Made by a program: the position numbers and the translations under genes. The notes beneath the pieces are model-generated. The model ran no database searches, was not told where the DNA came from, and worked only from the letters and a program-made list of their open reading frames with translations. Source: Bifidobacterium simiiventris (GTDB taxonomy: Bacteria; Actinomycetota; Actinomycetes; Actinomycetales; Bifidobacteriaceae). From it: 64,000 nt of DNA. This document shows positions 6,847 to 15,285 of this stretch, in pieces; within the stretch, counting starts at the first letter, position 1; each line of letters begins with the position of its first letter. Where the stretch lies: assembly GCF_019331715.1 (NCBI RefSeq), contig NZ_JAHBBG010000009.1, positions 1 to 64,000 of the forward strand. Direction: 5' to 3'.

Positions 6847-7905
6847 TCACTTGGCCGCGGCGGCCTTCTTGTCGGCGTCGAACGCGTGTTCGCTGGTCGC
6901 GTCCTTGGCGGAACCCTTCTCGCCGTTGTCGGAATCCCAGTGGATCTCGTGGCGGTCATCGTGGTTGCGCCACCAGCTGGAGAGGATGGAGCCGGAGATG
7001 TTGTGCCACACGGAGAAGAACGTGGACGGCACGGCCGCGATCGGGTTGGAGGCGAACGAGGTCAGCGCCAGGGTCGCGCCCAGCGCGGAGTCCTGCATGC
7101 CCACCTCGAAGGTGATGGCCTTCTGCTGCGCGTAACGGAAGCCCTTCGGGTAGATCTTGTACATGAGCTTGGAGAAGCCGAAGCCCAGCGCGTAGCCGGA
7201 GAGGTTGTGCAGGATGACGACCGGGATGGCCATGAGCGAGGAGGCGACGAACAGCTTCGAACCGTTGACCGCGACGACCACGCCGATGATGAGCAGGATG
7301 GCGACCTGGGAGACGATCGGCAGGGCGACGGTGATGGTCTCGATCTTCTTGCCGAAGATCATGTGGCAGATCACGCCGAGGGCGATCGGGAAGAGCACGA
7401 CCTTGACGGCGTTGAGGAACAGGGACTCGACCGGCACGGTCACATACTGGGAGGCCAACCACTGCATCAGCAGCGGGATCATGAACGGCGCGCACAGGGT
7501 CGACAGGATGCCGATCGACACGTCGAGCGCCACGTCGCCGCGCGACAGGTAGCTCATCACGTTGGAGGAGGTGCCGGACGGGCAGCAGCCGACGAGGATC
7601 ACGCCGACGGCCAGCGGGCCGTCGAGGCGGAAGATCCAGCACAGCAGCACGGCGATGAGCGGCATGATCACGAAGTGCGCGATCGTGCCGACGATGACCA
7701 TGAGCGGCTGGGTGAGGATTCGCTTGAAGTCGTCGAGCGTCAGCGTCAGGCCCATGCCGAACAGCACGATGCCGAGCATGTAGCCGGTGTACGGCTTGCC
7801 CCACAGGCTTGCCTGCGGCACGAAGTAGTTGAACACGGCCCACACGACCACGATCGCCGTGAACCACTTGGTCAGCCAATCGGCGAATTTCTTCACGTTT
7901 TCCAT
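6847..7905 (-). CDS. Bile acid:sodium symporter (BASS) family transporter
   Basis: The 352-residue integral membrane protein has about nine to ten hydrophobic helices. The conserved BASS segment GCCPSGTSSNVMSYLSRGD lies near residue 110. Characterised members move bile acids, pantothenate, pyruvate or other organic anions with sodium across the cytoplasmic membrane. A hydrophilic, charged C-terminus (DSDNGEKGSAKDATSEH) ends in AAAAK. I chose the ATG at 7905, where the conserved protein begins (MENVKKFADWL); the open frame upstream is not transporter-like. The ribosome binding site is only GAGAGAG. In a gut organism bile-salt transport is plausible, but nothing else in the locus supports that substrate over others. 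Confidence 0.88.
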   Translation of the reverse strand: MENVKKFADWLTKWFTAIVVVWAVFNYFVPQASLWGKPYTGYMLGIVLFGMGLTLTLDDFKRILTQPLMVIVGTIAHFVIMPLIAVLLCWIFRLDGPLAVGVILVGCCPSGTSSNVMSYLSRGDVALDVSIGILSTLCAPFMIPLLMQWLASQYVTVPVESLFLNAVKVVLFPIALGVICHMIFGKKIETITVALPIVSQVAILLIIGVVVAVNGSKLFVASSLMAIPVVILHNLSGYALGFGFSKLMYKIYPKGFRYAQQKAITFEVGMQDSALGATLALTSFASNPIAAVPSTFFSVWHNISGSILSSWWRNHDDRHEIHWDSDNGEKGSAKDATSEHAFDADKKAAAAK

Positions 7906-8061
7906 CGAAAATCTCTCTCTTAATACAACTGTGGAATACGTTGTCCGTTTTGCGGATGTACCCGAACATCGTAAGAGTCTGCGTCCGATTGTTCTCGCGC
8001 GTCTCACGTTGTGAACGTTGTGTTAAGGATCGTGTTACGTAATGGTGTCGTGGTGAACGAT

Positions 8062-9084
8062 TTAGATTGATGGCGCGGATACCGTGCGTACCGGCAACGT
8101 GATGACGTCGCTGGCGGCGTATGGGTCACCGTCCGGCGACGAACCGGCGCGAATCTGGTCGAGTAGGTTGCGTGCTGCGGCCTGGCCGAGTGCCTGAGGA
8201 TCCTGCTCAAGCAGATAGATGCCGTCCCGCACGTATTGCGACCATTGCCAGTCGTCGAAACTGACCAAGCCAATGTCGTCGGGGAACGTGATGTCCAGCG
8301 TGCGCAATGCGGCGAGCAAGTCGAACAGCAATGGTCCCATCAGTGAGATGACGACGGTGCGGCCATGCAGATGACCGAGCGTCACCGACAGTTCGCGCGT
8401 CAGCCAGTCGACGTCGTTGGAGGCGACCTCGATGTGAACCATGAACCGGTGGCTTTCCTCGGCGGCCGCGCGGAAGCCTTCGACTCGTTTGGTCTGCGCG
8501 GAGATCTCGCTGCGGATGCGGCTGCAGACGACGATGTTGTCGTACCCGCGTTGCGCGAGTTCGAGTCCGAGCCGATGACAGGATTCGCTGTTGTCGGCGA
8601 CGATCTGGCTGATACCGGCGGGGCGTTCGTCGGGCTCGCGGTCGACGAGCACGAGCGGCTTGCGCGCACTGATGACGGATTCGTATGCGGCGGCGGTCCT
8701 TGCGTTCGGTTGGATGATCAGTCCGTCGGCACGTTGCGAGAGCAGTCGGTCGATGTCATCGTGCTCTTCGCCGAGCGAATTGTTCGAGTTCATGAGCATG
8801 ACGTCGTAGCCGGCCGGTTCCAGCTCGTTGTAGATTCCCTTGAAGAGCAGCGACGAGAAGACGTTCGAGATGTCGGCGACGATGACGCCGACGATATGCG
8901 TGTGCTGTTGGCGCATGCGCTGCGCGGATGCGTTGGGATGGTAGTCGAGCCGTTCGATGGTCTCCTGGACGCGTGTTCTGGTGGCGGCGCTCATCTTGCC
9001 GTAGTTGCCGTTGAGGTAGCGCGAGACGGTGGTCACGGACACCTGCGATTCGCGGGCGATGTCGGCGATGGTCACCTTGGCCAT
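8062..9084 (-). CDS. LacI family transcriptional regulator of the gluconate genes
   Basis: The 340-residue protein opens with a LacI-type helix-turn-helix (TIADIARESQVSVTTVSRYL, residues 5-24) and hinge, followed by a periplasmic-binding-protein-like sensor domain. It is transcribed away from the gluconate 5-dehydrogenase and permease genes, so it most likely represses them and itself, with release by gluconate or a derivative. Three copies of a CGATAYACC-like motif sit in the shared 330-bp control region. The start is supported by GAAAGGA upstream. The regulator-target link is inferred from orientation and operator-like repeats, not shown directly. Confidence 0.9.
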   Translation of the reverse strand: MAKVTIADIARESQVSVTTVSRYLNGNYGKMSAATRTRVQETIERLDYHPNASAQRMRQQHTHIVGVIVADISNVFSSLLFKGIYNELEPAGYDVMLMNSNNSLGEEHDDIDRLLSQRADGLIIQPNARTAAAYESVISARKPLVLVDREPDERPAGISQIVADNSESCHRLGLELAQRGYDNIVVCSRIRSEISAQTKRVEGFRAAAEESHRFMVHIEVASNDVDWLTRELSVTLGHLHGRTVVISLMGPLLFDLLAALRTLDITFPDDIGLVSFDDWQWSQYVRDGIYLLEQDPQALGQAAARNLLDQIRAGSSPDGDPYAASDVITLPVRTVSAPSI

Positions 9085-9210
9085 ATGCGGTCCTTTCCGT
9101 ATGGGTTGTGCATGCGCTCCGTATGCCGCATGCTGCGTGGCGCCGTGCGTGTCGGCGGTGCGACACTCCGACGGACGCCAGTGAATCCGCCGTTTTCCGA
9201 TCGTCGAGGA

Positions 9211-9322
9211 AAACGATACACCATCCGACTTGACTTCGTCAATCGTCGGTCATATGCTTTGGGGTATCGATACACCACGGCGAACGTCAGCGGTTGACGT
9301 AAGCTAGGGGCAACGATATACC
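9211..9322. promoter_or_regulatory. Repeated operator-like motifs in the LacI/gluconate divergent promoter
   Basis: The palindrome GTATCGATAC (9264-9273) is flanked by two half-site-like copies, AACGATACACC (9212-9222) and AACGATATACC (9312-9322). All three share CGATAYACC in the same direction, spaced by about 50 bases. Such spacing would suit looping or cooperative binding by a LacI dimer or tetramer. The intergenic segment 9085-9416 contains no gene. Confidence 0.55.
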
Positions 9323-9416
9323 TAACTGCAACACATCGGCATCGGCTGCGATGAACGTTGGGAAACCGAACCCAACCGGCACGCCGAACCTCCATCATCG
9401 ACGAGGAGCAATGATC

Positions 9417-10190
9417 ATGGAAGAGTTTTCGATTCACACCTTCGAACTGACCGACAAAGTCGTGCTTATCACCGGCGGCGCCAGCGGTCTGGGCGAGTAT
9501 TACACGCAGGCCGTGAGCAAGGTCGGCGCCGACGTGTTCGTCGTCGCCAACGAGCAGCGTGGCTGGGAGGAGACCCGTAAGGCGGTCGAGGCGAACGGCC
9601 GCCGCGTGGTCTTCATGCAGCAGGACATCACCGAGCCCGGTGCCGCCAAGAAGATCGTGGACAAGGCGCTCGAGGAATTCGGCCGCATCGACGTGCTCAT
9701 CAACAACGCCGGCATGCAGCGTCGCCACGACCTCGTCGATTTTCCGGACGAAGACTGGCAGGCCGTGATCAACCTCAACCTCAACGCGCTGTACTATCTG
9801 TCGCATGAGGTCGCCAAGGTCATGATCAAGCAGAACCGCGGCAAGATCGTGAACATCGGATCCATGCAGTCCTACCGAGCCGGCAAGTTCATCTACCCGT
9901 ACGCCGCCAGCAAGCACGCCGTGATGGGCCTGACCCGCGCCTACGCCGACGCGCTCGCTCCGTACAACATCCAGGTCAACGGCCTCGCCCCCGGCTACAT
10001 CAACACGCCGATGACCAAGGCCTTGCAGGAGGACCCGGTCCGCAGCGTCGAGATCCGCGAACACATTCCGGCCGGTCACTGGGCCGAACCGCGCGAGCTG
10101 ATGGGCGCGATGGTGTTCCTGTGCTCCGATGCGTCCAACTACATCAATGGCGTCATGCTGCCGGTCGACGGCGGCTACCTGCTGCGTTAA
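9417..10190 (+). CDS. SDR oxidoreductase, probable gluconate 5-dehydrogenase
   Basis: This 257-residue classical short-chain dehydrogenase has the cofactor motif TGGASGLG near residues 20-27, the structural NNAG motif (INNAGMQ), and the catalytic Ser-Tyr-Lys with YAASK. Enzymes of this group interconvert gluconate and 5-ketogluconate with NAD(P)H in the cytoplasm. The assignment rests on the gluconate permease immediately downstream (38 bases) and the divergent LacI regulator. GAGGAG at 9403-9408 is correctly spaced for the ATG at 9417; the ATG at 9411 is too close, and the open frame further upstream runs through the operator region. Other SDR substrates are possible. Confidence 0.82.
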   Translation: MEEFSIHTFELTDKVVLITGGASGLGEYYTQAVSKVGADVFVVANEQRGWEETRKAVEANGRRVVFMQQDITEPGAAKKIVDKALEEFGRIDVLINNAGMQRRHDLVDFPDEDWQAVINLNLNALYYLSHEVAKVMIKQNRGKIVNIGSMQSYRAGKFIYPYAASKHAVMGLTRAYADALAPYNIQVNGLAPGYINTPMTKALQEDPVRSVEIREHIPAGHWAEPRELMGAMVFLCSDASNYINGVMLPVDGGYLLR

Positions 10191-10228
10191 TCTGCAGCGA
10201 TCGAAACGTCAACGGATAAGGAAGTCCC

Positions 10229-11563
10229 ATGCCATTGCTCATCGTGGCCTGCGCCGTCGCAGTGCTTATTTTCCTGATCGTCAAGGTCAAGCTCAACACG
10301 TTCGTCTCGCTGATCATCACCGCGTTCCTCACCGCGCTGGTACTGCAGATCCCGGTCGACAAGATCCCCTCCACCATTGAGACCGGCATCGGCGGCCAGC
10401 TTGGCCACCTCGCCATTATCTTCGGTTTCGGATCGATGCTCGGCAAGCTCGTCTCGGATTCGGGCGGCGGGCACCGCATCGCCATGACGCTGATCAACCG
10501 CTTTGGCCGCAAACACATCCAGATCGCGGTGGTCGTCGCGTCGTTCATCGTCGGCATCGCGCTGTTCTTCGAGGTCGGTCTGGTCGTGCTGCTGCCGATC
10601 ATCTTCGTCATTGCGCGTGAGCTCGACATGCCGCTCATGTTCCTCGGCATCCCGATGGCGATCACGCTCAACGTGGCGCATGCGTTCCTGCCGCCGCACC
10701 CCGCTCCGACCGCCATCACCGAAACGCTCGGCGCGAACATGGGCCATGTGCTGCTGTTCGGCATCATCGTGTCCATCCCGACCGTGATCGTTGCCGGTCC
10801 ACTGTTCAACATGCTGCTGCACCGCATCAAGCCGGGCCTGTACCGCAAGAACTTCGACATCGCCGTGCTTGGCGAGTTCAAGGAGTTCTCCGAGGATGAA
10901 ACCCCGGGGTTCGGCATCTCCGTGCTCACCTCCATGATGCCGGTGCTGCTCATCGCCGTCGCCACCGTCTGCTCGTTCACGCTGCCGAAGGACGCCCTCG
11001 TCAACGAGGTGATCCAGGCGATCGGTGCGCCGGATACCGCCATGCTGCTGTCGATGTTGTTCGCCGTGTGGAGCATGGGCTTCGCTCGCGGCAAGAAGAT
11101 GCCTGAAATCGCGCAGTCGATGACCGAGTCGGTCAAGCAGATCGCCATGATGCTGCTCATCATCGGTGGTGGCGGCGCATTCAAGCAGGTGCTGGTCGAT
11201 GGCGGCATCTCCGATTATGTCTCCACGCTGTTCCAGAACATCAACATGCCGCCGCTGATCGCCGCATGGCTCGTCGCCGCCGTGCTGCGCGTCTGCCTCG
11301 GTTCGGCCACCGTCGCCTCGCTGACCGCGGCCGGACTGGTTGCGCCGCTCATGACGATGACCACCGTGAACCCCGCGCTCATGGTGCTGGCGGTCGGGGC
11401 CGGATCGGTGATCGCCGACCATGTCAACGATGCCGGATTCTGGATGATCAAGGAGTACTTCGGACTGTCGCTGAAGGAGACGTTCATGTCGTGGACGACC
11501 GCGACGACGGTTATGTCGGTGATGGGCCTGGTCTCCGTGCTCGGCCTGTCGCTGTTCGTCTGA
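10229..11563 (+). CDS. gntP: GntP family gluconate:H+ symporter
   Basis: The 444-residue, strongly hydrophobic protein has twelve or more membrane helices and GntP-family landmarks: a GGGHRIA loop near residue 80, HAFLPPHPAPTA near residue 152, and HVNDAGFWMIKEYFGLS near residue 400. Family members import gluconate or related sugar acids with protons. It follows the SDR gene by 38 bases with GGAAG before the ATG, so the two form an operon. No gluconate kinase gene is in the window, so entry of gluconate into the gnd step next door would need a kinase elsewhere. Confidence 0.92.
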   Translation: MPLLIVACAVAVLIFLIVKVKLNTFVSLIITAFLTALVLQIPVDKIPSTIETGIGGQLGHLAIIFGFGSMLGKLVSDSGGGHRIAMTLINRFGRKHIQIAVVVASFIVGIALFFEVGLVVLLPIIFVIARELDMPLMFLGIPMAITLNVAHAFLPPHPAPTAITETLGANMGHVLLFGIIVSIPTVIVAGPLFNMLLHRIKPGLYRKNFDIAVLGEFKEFSEDETPGFGISVLTSMMPVLLIAVATVCSFTLPKDALVNEVIQAIGAPDTAMLLSMLFAVWSMGFARGKKMPEIAQSMTESVKQIAMMLLIIGGGGAFKQVLVDGGISDYVSTLFQNINMPPLIAAWLVAAVLRVCLGSATVASLTAAGLVAPLMTMTTVNPALMVLAVGAGSVIADHVNDAGFWMIKEYFGLSLKETFMSWTTATTVMSVMGLVSVLGLSLFV

Positions 11564-11602
11564 ACGGCCGCCGTATCGGCTTGGTCGGTTCGGTCGTGCC
11601 GC

Positions 11603-11686
11603 TTGGATCGGCCGGTCGCATCGGTCGGATCAATTGGATCGGCCGGTCGCATGCGGCGGAGACGGCAGTCTTCGGTCGCATGCGGC
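11603..11686. repeat. Direct repeats upstream of gnd
   Basis: TTGGATCGGCCGGTCGCAT occurs at 11603-11621 and 11634-11652. An overlapping second repeat, GGTCGCATGCGGC, occurs at 11645-11657 and 11674-11686. The tract lies between the gluconate permease stop and the gnd start. It could be a regulator binding array or a simple duplication remnant. Confidence 0.55.
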
Positions 11687-11781
11687 CGTTGCCGGTTTTT
11701 GCCGTGGGCATGGCCGATTGGTGCGGCCGGGTTATAGACTGATCTATGGAATATGTATGCCAAATATTCGAAAGGATAACA

Positions 11782-13230
11782 ATGTCCGCTGAAGCAAACG
11801 TCGGCGTTGTCGGTCTTGCCGCGATGGGTGCCAGCCTCGCCCGCAACCTCGCACGCCACGGCAACAAGGTGGCCGTGTTCAACCGCCACTACTCGCGCAC
11901 CGAGAAGCTCATCGCCGAGCACGGTGACGAAGGCCAGTTCTTCCCGGCCAAGACGATGGCCGAGTTCGTGGACTCGCTGAAGAAGCCGCGCACCGCGATC
12001 ATCATGGTCAAGGCCGGCGAACCGACCGACGACATGATCAACCAGCTCGCCGATCTCATGGAGCCGGGCGACATCATCGTGGACGCGGGCAACGCCCACT
12101 TCCCGGACACGATCCGTCGCGAGAAGGCCATCTCCGCGCGCGGCATGCACTTCGTCGGCTGTGGCGTCTCCGGCGGCGAGGAAGGCGCGCTGCTCGGACC
12201 GTCCATGATGCCCGGCGGCTCCGAGGAGTCCTGGCAGACCTTGAAGCCGATCTTTGAGTCGATCGCGGCGAAGGCCGAGGGCGAGCCGTGCGTCACGCAC
12301 ATCGGCGAGAACGGCGCCGGCCACTTCGTCAAGATGGTGCACAACGGCATCGAATACTCCGACATGCAGCTCATCTCCGAAAGCTACGATCTGATGCGTC
12401 GTGCGCTGGGCATGACCCCGACCGAGATCGGCGACGTGTTCGAGGAGTGGAACAAGACCGAGCTGAACTCGTACCTGATCGAGATCACCGCGGACGTGCT
12501 GCACCAGGTCGACAAGAAGACCGGCAAGCCGCTTGTCGACGTGATCGTCGACCACGCCGGCATGAAGGGCACCGGTACGTGGACCGTGCAGTCCGCGCTT
12601 GACCTGGCCGTGCCGGTGACCGGCATCGCCGAGGCCGTGTTCGCCCGTGGCCTGTCCGGCCAGAGCGAGCTGCGCGCCGAGGCCCAGAAGCAGGCGTTCG
12701 AGGGCCCGGAAGGCGTGGTGCCGATGGATTCCGCCGAGAAGGCCGCGTTCATCAACGACATCCGCGAGGCGCTGTACGCGTCCAAGATCGTCGCGTACGC
12801 GCAGGGCTTCAACGAGATCACCGAGGCCGCAAAGGTGTACGACTGGAAGATCGATCTGGCCGCGGTGGCGCGTATCTGGCGCGGCGGCTGCATCATCCGC
12901 GCGAAGTTCCTCAACCGCATCTCCGATGCGTTCGAGTCCGGCGAGGCCAACGTCTCCCTGCTGTTCGCGCCGTACTTCAAGGATGCGATCGAGACCGCGC
13001 AGACCTCGTGGCGTCGCGTCGTGACCCGCGCGATCTCCTTCGGCGTGCCGGTTCCGGTGTTCGCCTCCTCGCTCGAGTACTTCGACGGCCTGCGCTCGAA
13101 GCGTCTGCCTGCCGCCCTGATCCAGGGCCAGCGCGACTACTTCGGTGCCCACACCTACCAGCGCGTCGACATGCCGGGTGCATTCCACACGCTCTGGGCC
13201 ACTAAGGATCGCGAAGAGATCGAAGCCTGA
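11782..13230 (+). CDS. gnd: 6-phosphogluconate dehydrogenase, decarboxylating
   Basis: The 482-residue enzyme converts 6-phosphogluconate and NADP+ to ribulose 5-phosphate, CO2 and NADPH. The N-terminal coenzyme fold starts VGVVGLAAMGASLARNLARHG-style (GLAAMGASLARN). The active-site segment GENGAGHFVKMVHNGIEY lies near residues 175-192. The C-terminal tail contains the substrate-reaching region (YFGAHTYQRVD). Length matches the long, dimeric form of the family. The start is the ATG preceded by GAAAGGATAACA; the frame is open 12 codons further but without a site. It stands with pgl, opcA and zwf, completing the oxidative pentose-phosphate branch. Confidence 0.97.
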   Translation: MSAEANVGVVGLAAMGASLARNLARHGNKVAVFNRHYSRTEKLIAEHGDEGQFFPAKTMAEFVDSLKKPRTAIIMVKAGEPTDDMINQLADLMEPGDIIVDAGNAHFPDTIRREKAISARGMHFVGCGVSGGEEGALLGPSMMPGGSEESWQTLKPIFESIAAKAEGEPCVTHIGENGAGHFVKMVHNGIEYSDMQLISESYDLMRRALGMTPTEIGDVFEEWNKTELNSYLIEITADVLHQVDKKTGKPLVDVIVDHAGMKGTGTWTVQSALDLAVPVTGIAEAVFARGLSGQSELRAEAQKQAFEGPEGVVPMDSAEKAAFINDIREALYASKIVAYAQGFNEITEAAKVYDWKIDLAAVARIWRGGCIIRAKFLNRISDAFESGEANVSLLFAPYFKDAIETAQTSWRRVVTRAISFGVPVPVFASSLEYFDGLRSKRLPAALIQGQRDYFGAHTYQRVDMPGAFHTLWATKDREEIEA

Positions 13231-13252
13231 TCGCTTCTGATCTGATATAGAT

Positions 13253-13302
13253 AGTGGCGGTTTCTCCCACTGGGCACATGCTCAGTGGAAGAAACCGCCA
13301 CT
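13253..13302 (+). terminator. Long terminator-like hairpin after gnd
   Basis: AGTGGCGGTTTC-TCCCACTG (13253-13272) pairs with its complement at 13283-13302 with a single mismatch and a 10-base loop. It lies 23 bases past the gnd stop. There is no long T tract, but a 20-bp stem at a convergent gene pair suggests termination in both directions. Confidence 0.65.
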
Positions 13303-13323
13303 CGTCGTTTATGACCTCAACCG

Positions 13324-13452
13324 TGTCATTTCGACCGAGCGTCAGCGAGCGGAGAAATCTCTTGCGGCCAGCCGCTTTGAAAGATTTCTCGACTCGCTGC
13401 GCTCGCTCGAAATGACAAGAGGAACGTAATACCCGCTCGCTCGAAATGACAA
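13324..13452. repeat. TGTCATTTCGACCGAGCG palindrome plus an extra half-arm
   Basis: A palindrome spans 13324-13417, with outer arms TGTCATTTCGACCGAGCG and CGCTCGCTCGAAATGACA and inner GAGAAATCT / AGATTTCTC. A solitary right-arm end (CTCGCTCGAAATGACAAG) follows at 13434-13452. It is the same family as 27637-27729 and 45784-45873. It fills the space between the convergent gnd and pgl genes. Confidence 0.85.
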
Positions 13453-13455
13453 GAC

Positions 13456-14256
13456 CTATTCGCGGGGCAGCCTGCTTGCCGCGCCCTTGTCGATGAGCCA
13501 GAGGAGTTCCTGACCGTCGGCGAAGGAGCTGGGGGCCTGCGGGTTGCGCGGCTGGGCGAATGCCGCAGCTACGGCCGGGGCCTTGCGTTCCTCGGAGGTG
13601 AACACCCACGTGTGGCGCGACCGGGCGATCATCGGCACGGTGAGCGTCAGGCGCAGCGGCGGCGGTTTGGGGGAGTCGCGCACGCCGGCGACCAGCACAT
13701 GCGGGTCATCGATGAGCACCTGCGGCAGTCCGGGGAACAGCGACGCGAAATGCGCGTCCGGCCCCATGCCGAACATCGCGATGTCCAGCGCCGGTTCGGA
13801 CCCGAGTTCCGCGACCAGTTCGGCTTGATATTCGGCCGCAGCGGCAGCGAGCACGGCATCGGTTTCCTTGGGGGAGGCGGCCGCGATCTCATCGGCGGAA
13901 CGCGTGTCGGCCGGCATCGGGTGGATGTTCGCCTCGGGCAGCAGTCCGGCGCCGGTCATTGCATCGAGGAACTCGCCGCGGGCCTGCTTGACGTTGCGGT
14001 CGTCGCTGTCGGCGGCGACGAACCGTTCGTCGCCCCACCAGAGGTGCACGCGCGACCAGTCGACCGCTTCGGTGAGCGGGCTGGCCAGCAGTTCGTGGAA
14101 GACGCGGTTGCCGTCGGTGCCGCCGGTCACGGCGATGTCGACGCGCGTGCGGCCCGGTTCGGCCAACAGATCGCCGATCGTCAGCAGCGTACGCGCGGCC
14201 ACGGCCTGCGCGAGGATGGTCGGATCGCGATAGATGATGGTTTTACGATTGGTCAT
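13456..14256 (-). CDS. pgl: 6-phosphogluconolactonase
   Basis: The 266-residue protein hydrolyses 6-phosphogluconolactone to 6-phosphogluconate, the step between Zwf and Gnd. Family signs are TGGTDGNRVFHEL near residue 44, VHLWWGDERFV near residue 70, and GMGPDAHFASLFPG near residue 167. The last is usually GMGxDGHTASLFPG, so the Gly-His-Thr triad is altered to Ala-His-Phe, while the His is kept. AAGGAAT precedes the ATG. It follows opcA on the same strand after a 42-base gap and probably belongs to the zwf-opcA-pgl transcription unit. Confidence 0.93.
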   Translation of the reverse strand: MTNRKTIIYRDPTILAQAVAARTLLTIGDLLAEPGRTRVDIAVTGGTDGNRVFHELLASPLTEAVDWSRVHLWWGDERFVAADSDDRNVKQARGEFLDAMTGAGLLPEANIHPMPADTRSADEIAAASPKETDAVLAAAAAEYQAELVAELGSEPALDIAMFGMGPDAHFASLFPGLPQVLIDDPHVLVAGVRDSPKPPPLRLTLTVPMIARSRHTWVFTSEERKAPAVAAAFAQPRNPQAPSSFADGQELLWLIDKGAASRLPRE

Positions 14257-14298
14257 GTCATTCCTTGGGTAAGGAATCGGCCGTAGGCCGATACCGCG

Positions 14299-15285
14299 TC
14301 AGTCGGTGGGGTGGATGAGGTCCCAGCCTTCGGTGATGACCTCGGCGTAGACCTCATCGGGGTTGAGTCGGCGCAGCTCCTCGCTCAGGCATTCCTCGAG
14401 CGTGCGGGCGGGTACGCTGATCGTCTGCGGCGAAGCGCCCGGCATGCTGATCACGGCCACGCCGCCATCCGCATCCGGCCGCTCCAGGCTCAGCACACCG
14501 TCGGAACGGGTCAGATACACGCCGGTCACTGCGGTCGCGCCCGGCACATCCTCCACCGTCACCGGCACGTTGAGCCGCAGCCGCAGCCACGCGGCCAGCA
14601 TGTCCATCGGCAGGAAGCCCTTCGGGCCGGTCACGCGCACGGTGCTGATCGGCAGGTGCGGCGGCTGGTCGAGCATCGTCGCCAGCATCGCGCGCCACAC
14701 GGTCAGTCGCGTCCACGACAGGTCCACGTTCTTGGACGAACGGTTGCGGCGCAGGTCGGCGATCGTGCGGTACGGGTTCGACGAGCGCATCGCATCGGTG
14801 ATGCGCGTGCGGGCCATCGCGCCGAGCAGATCCTTCGACGGGTTCGCCGGCGCCTCGGTCGGCCACCACGCCACCACGGGCGCGTCCGGCACGAGCAGCG
14901 GAATCACCAGCGTGTCCTGATGGTGCACGAGTCCGCCGCGCGGATGCAGCACGATGATCTCGCCCGCGCCGGCATCCGCGCCGAAACGCACCTGCGCGTC
15001 GAGGTTCGACTCCTCGTCCTGCGCGTCGGCATCGTTCTCGGCCACCGCGCCCTTCTGACCGCCCGCCGCGGCCGCCCCACGCTTCGGGCTGATCGCGATC
15101 ACACGGCACGGATGCTCGCGGCTCGCCGCATTCGCCAATTCCAGCGCATGCTCCAGCTCATCCTCGTTGGTCGAAATGAGCAACGTGAGCACGCGACCGG
15201 TCGCGGACTCGCCGCGCTCCTCGTGCAGTTCGTCGATCTTGCGCGAGATCTCACGGGTCCGCGTGTTCGGCATATCGATAATCAT
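14299..15285 (-). CDS. opcA: Glucose-6-phosphate dehydrogenase assembly protein OpcA
   Basis: OpcA is an actinobacterial and cyanobacterial protein required for full activity of glucose-6-phosphate dehydrogenase. The 328-residue product has the family's middle segment VAWWPTEAPANPSKDLLG and SSKNVDLSWTRLTVWR. A charged insert (GQKGAVAENDADAQDEE) lies near residue 80. The ATG at 15285 has GGAGG seven bases upstream; a TTG four codons earlier overlaps that site and is less likely. Its ATG overlaps the zwf TGA by the sequence ATGA, so translation of the two is coupled, as fits an obligate partner. Confidence 0.95.
   Translation of the reverse strand: MIIDMPNTRTREISRKIDELHEERGESATGRVLTLLISTNEDELEHALELANAASREHPCRVIAISPKRGAAAAGGQKGAVAENDADAQDEESNLDAQVRFGADAGAGEIIVLHPRGGLVHHQDTLVIPLLVPDAPVVAWWPTEAPANPSKDLLGAMARTRITDAMRSSNPYRTIADLRRNRSSKNVDLSWTRLTVWRAMLATMLDQPPHLPISTVRVTGPKGFLPMDMLAAWLRLRLNVPVTVEDVPGATAVTGVYLTRSDGVLSLERPDADGGVAVISMPGASPQTISVPARTLEECLSEELRRLNPDEVYAEVITEGWDLIHPTD

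Noticed and set aside
10187-13188. Long minus-strand frames across gntP and gnd (411 and 657 residues)
   Set aside because: They are His/Asp/Gly-rich shadows of conserved plus-strand genes, with no ribosome binding site.
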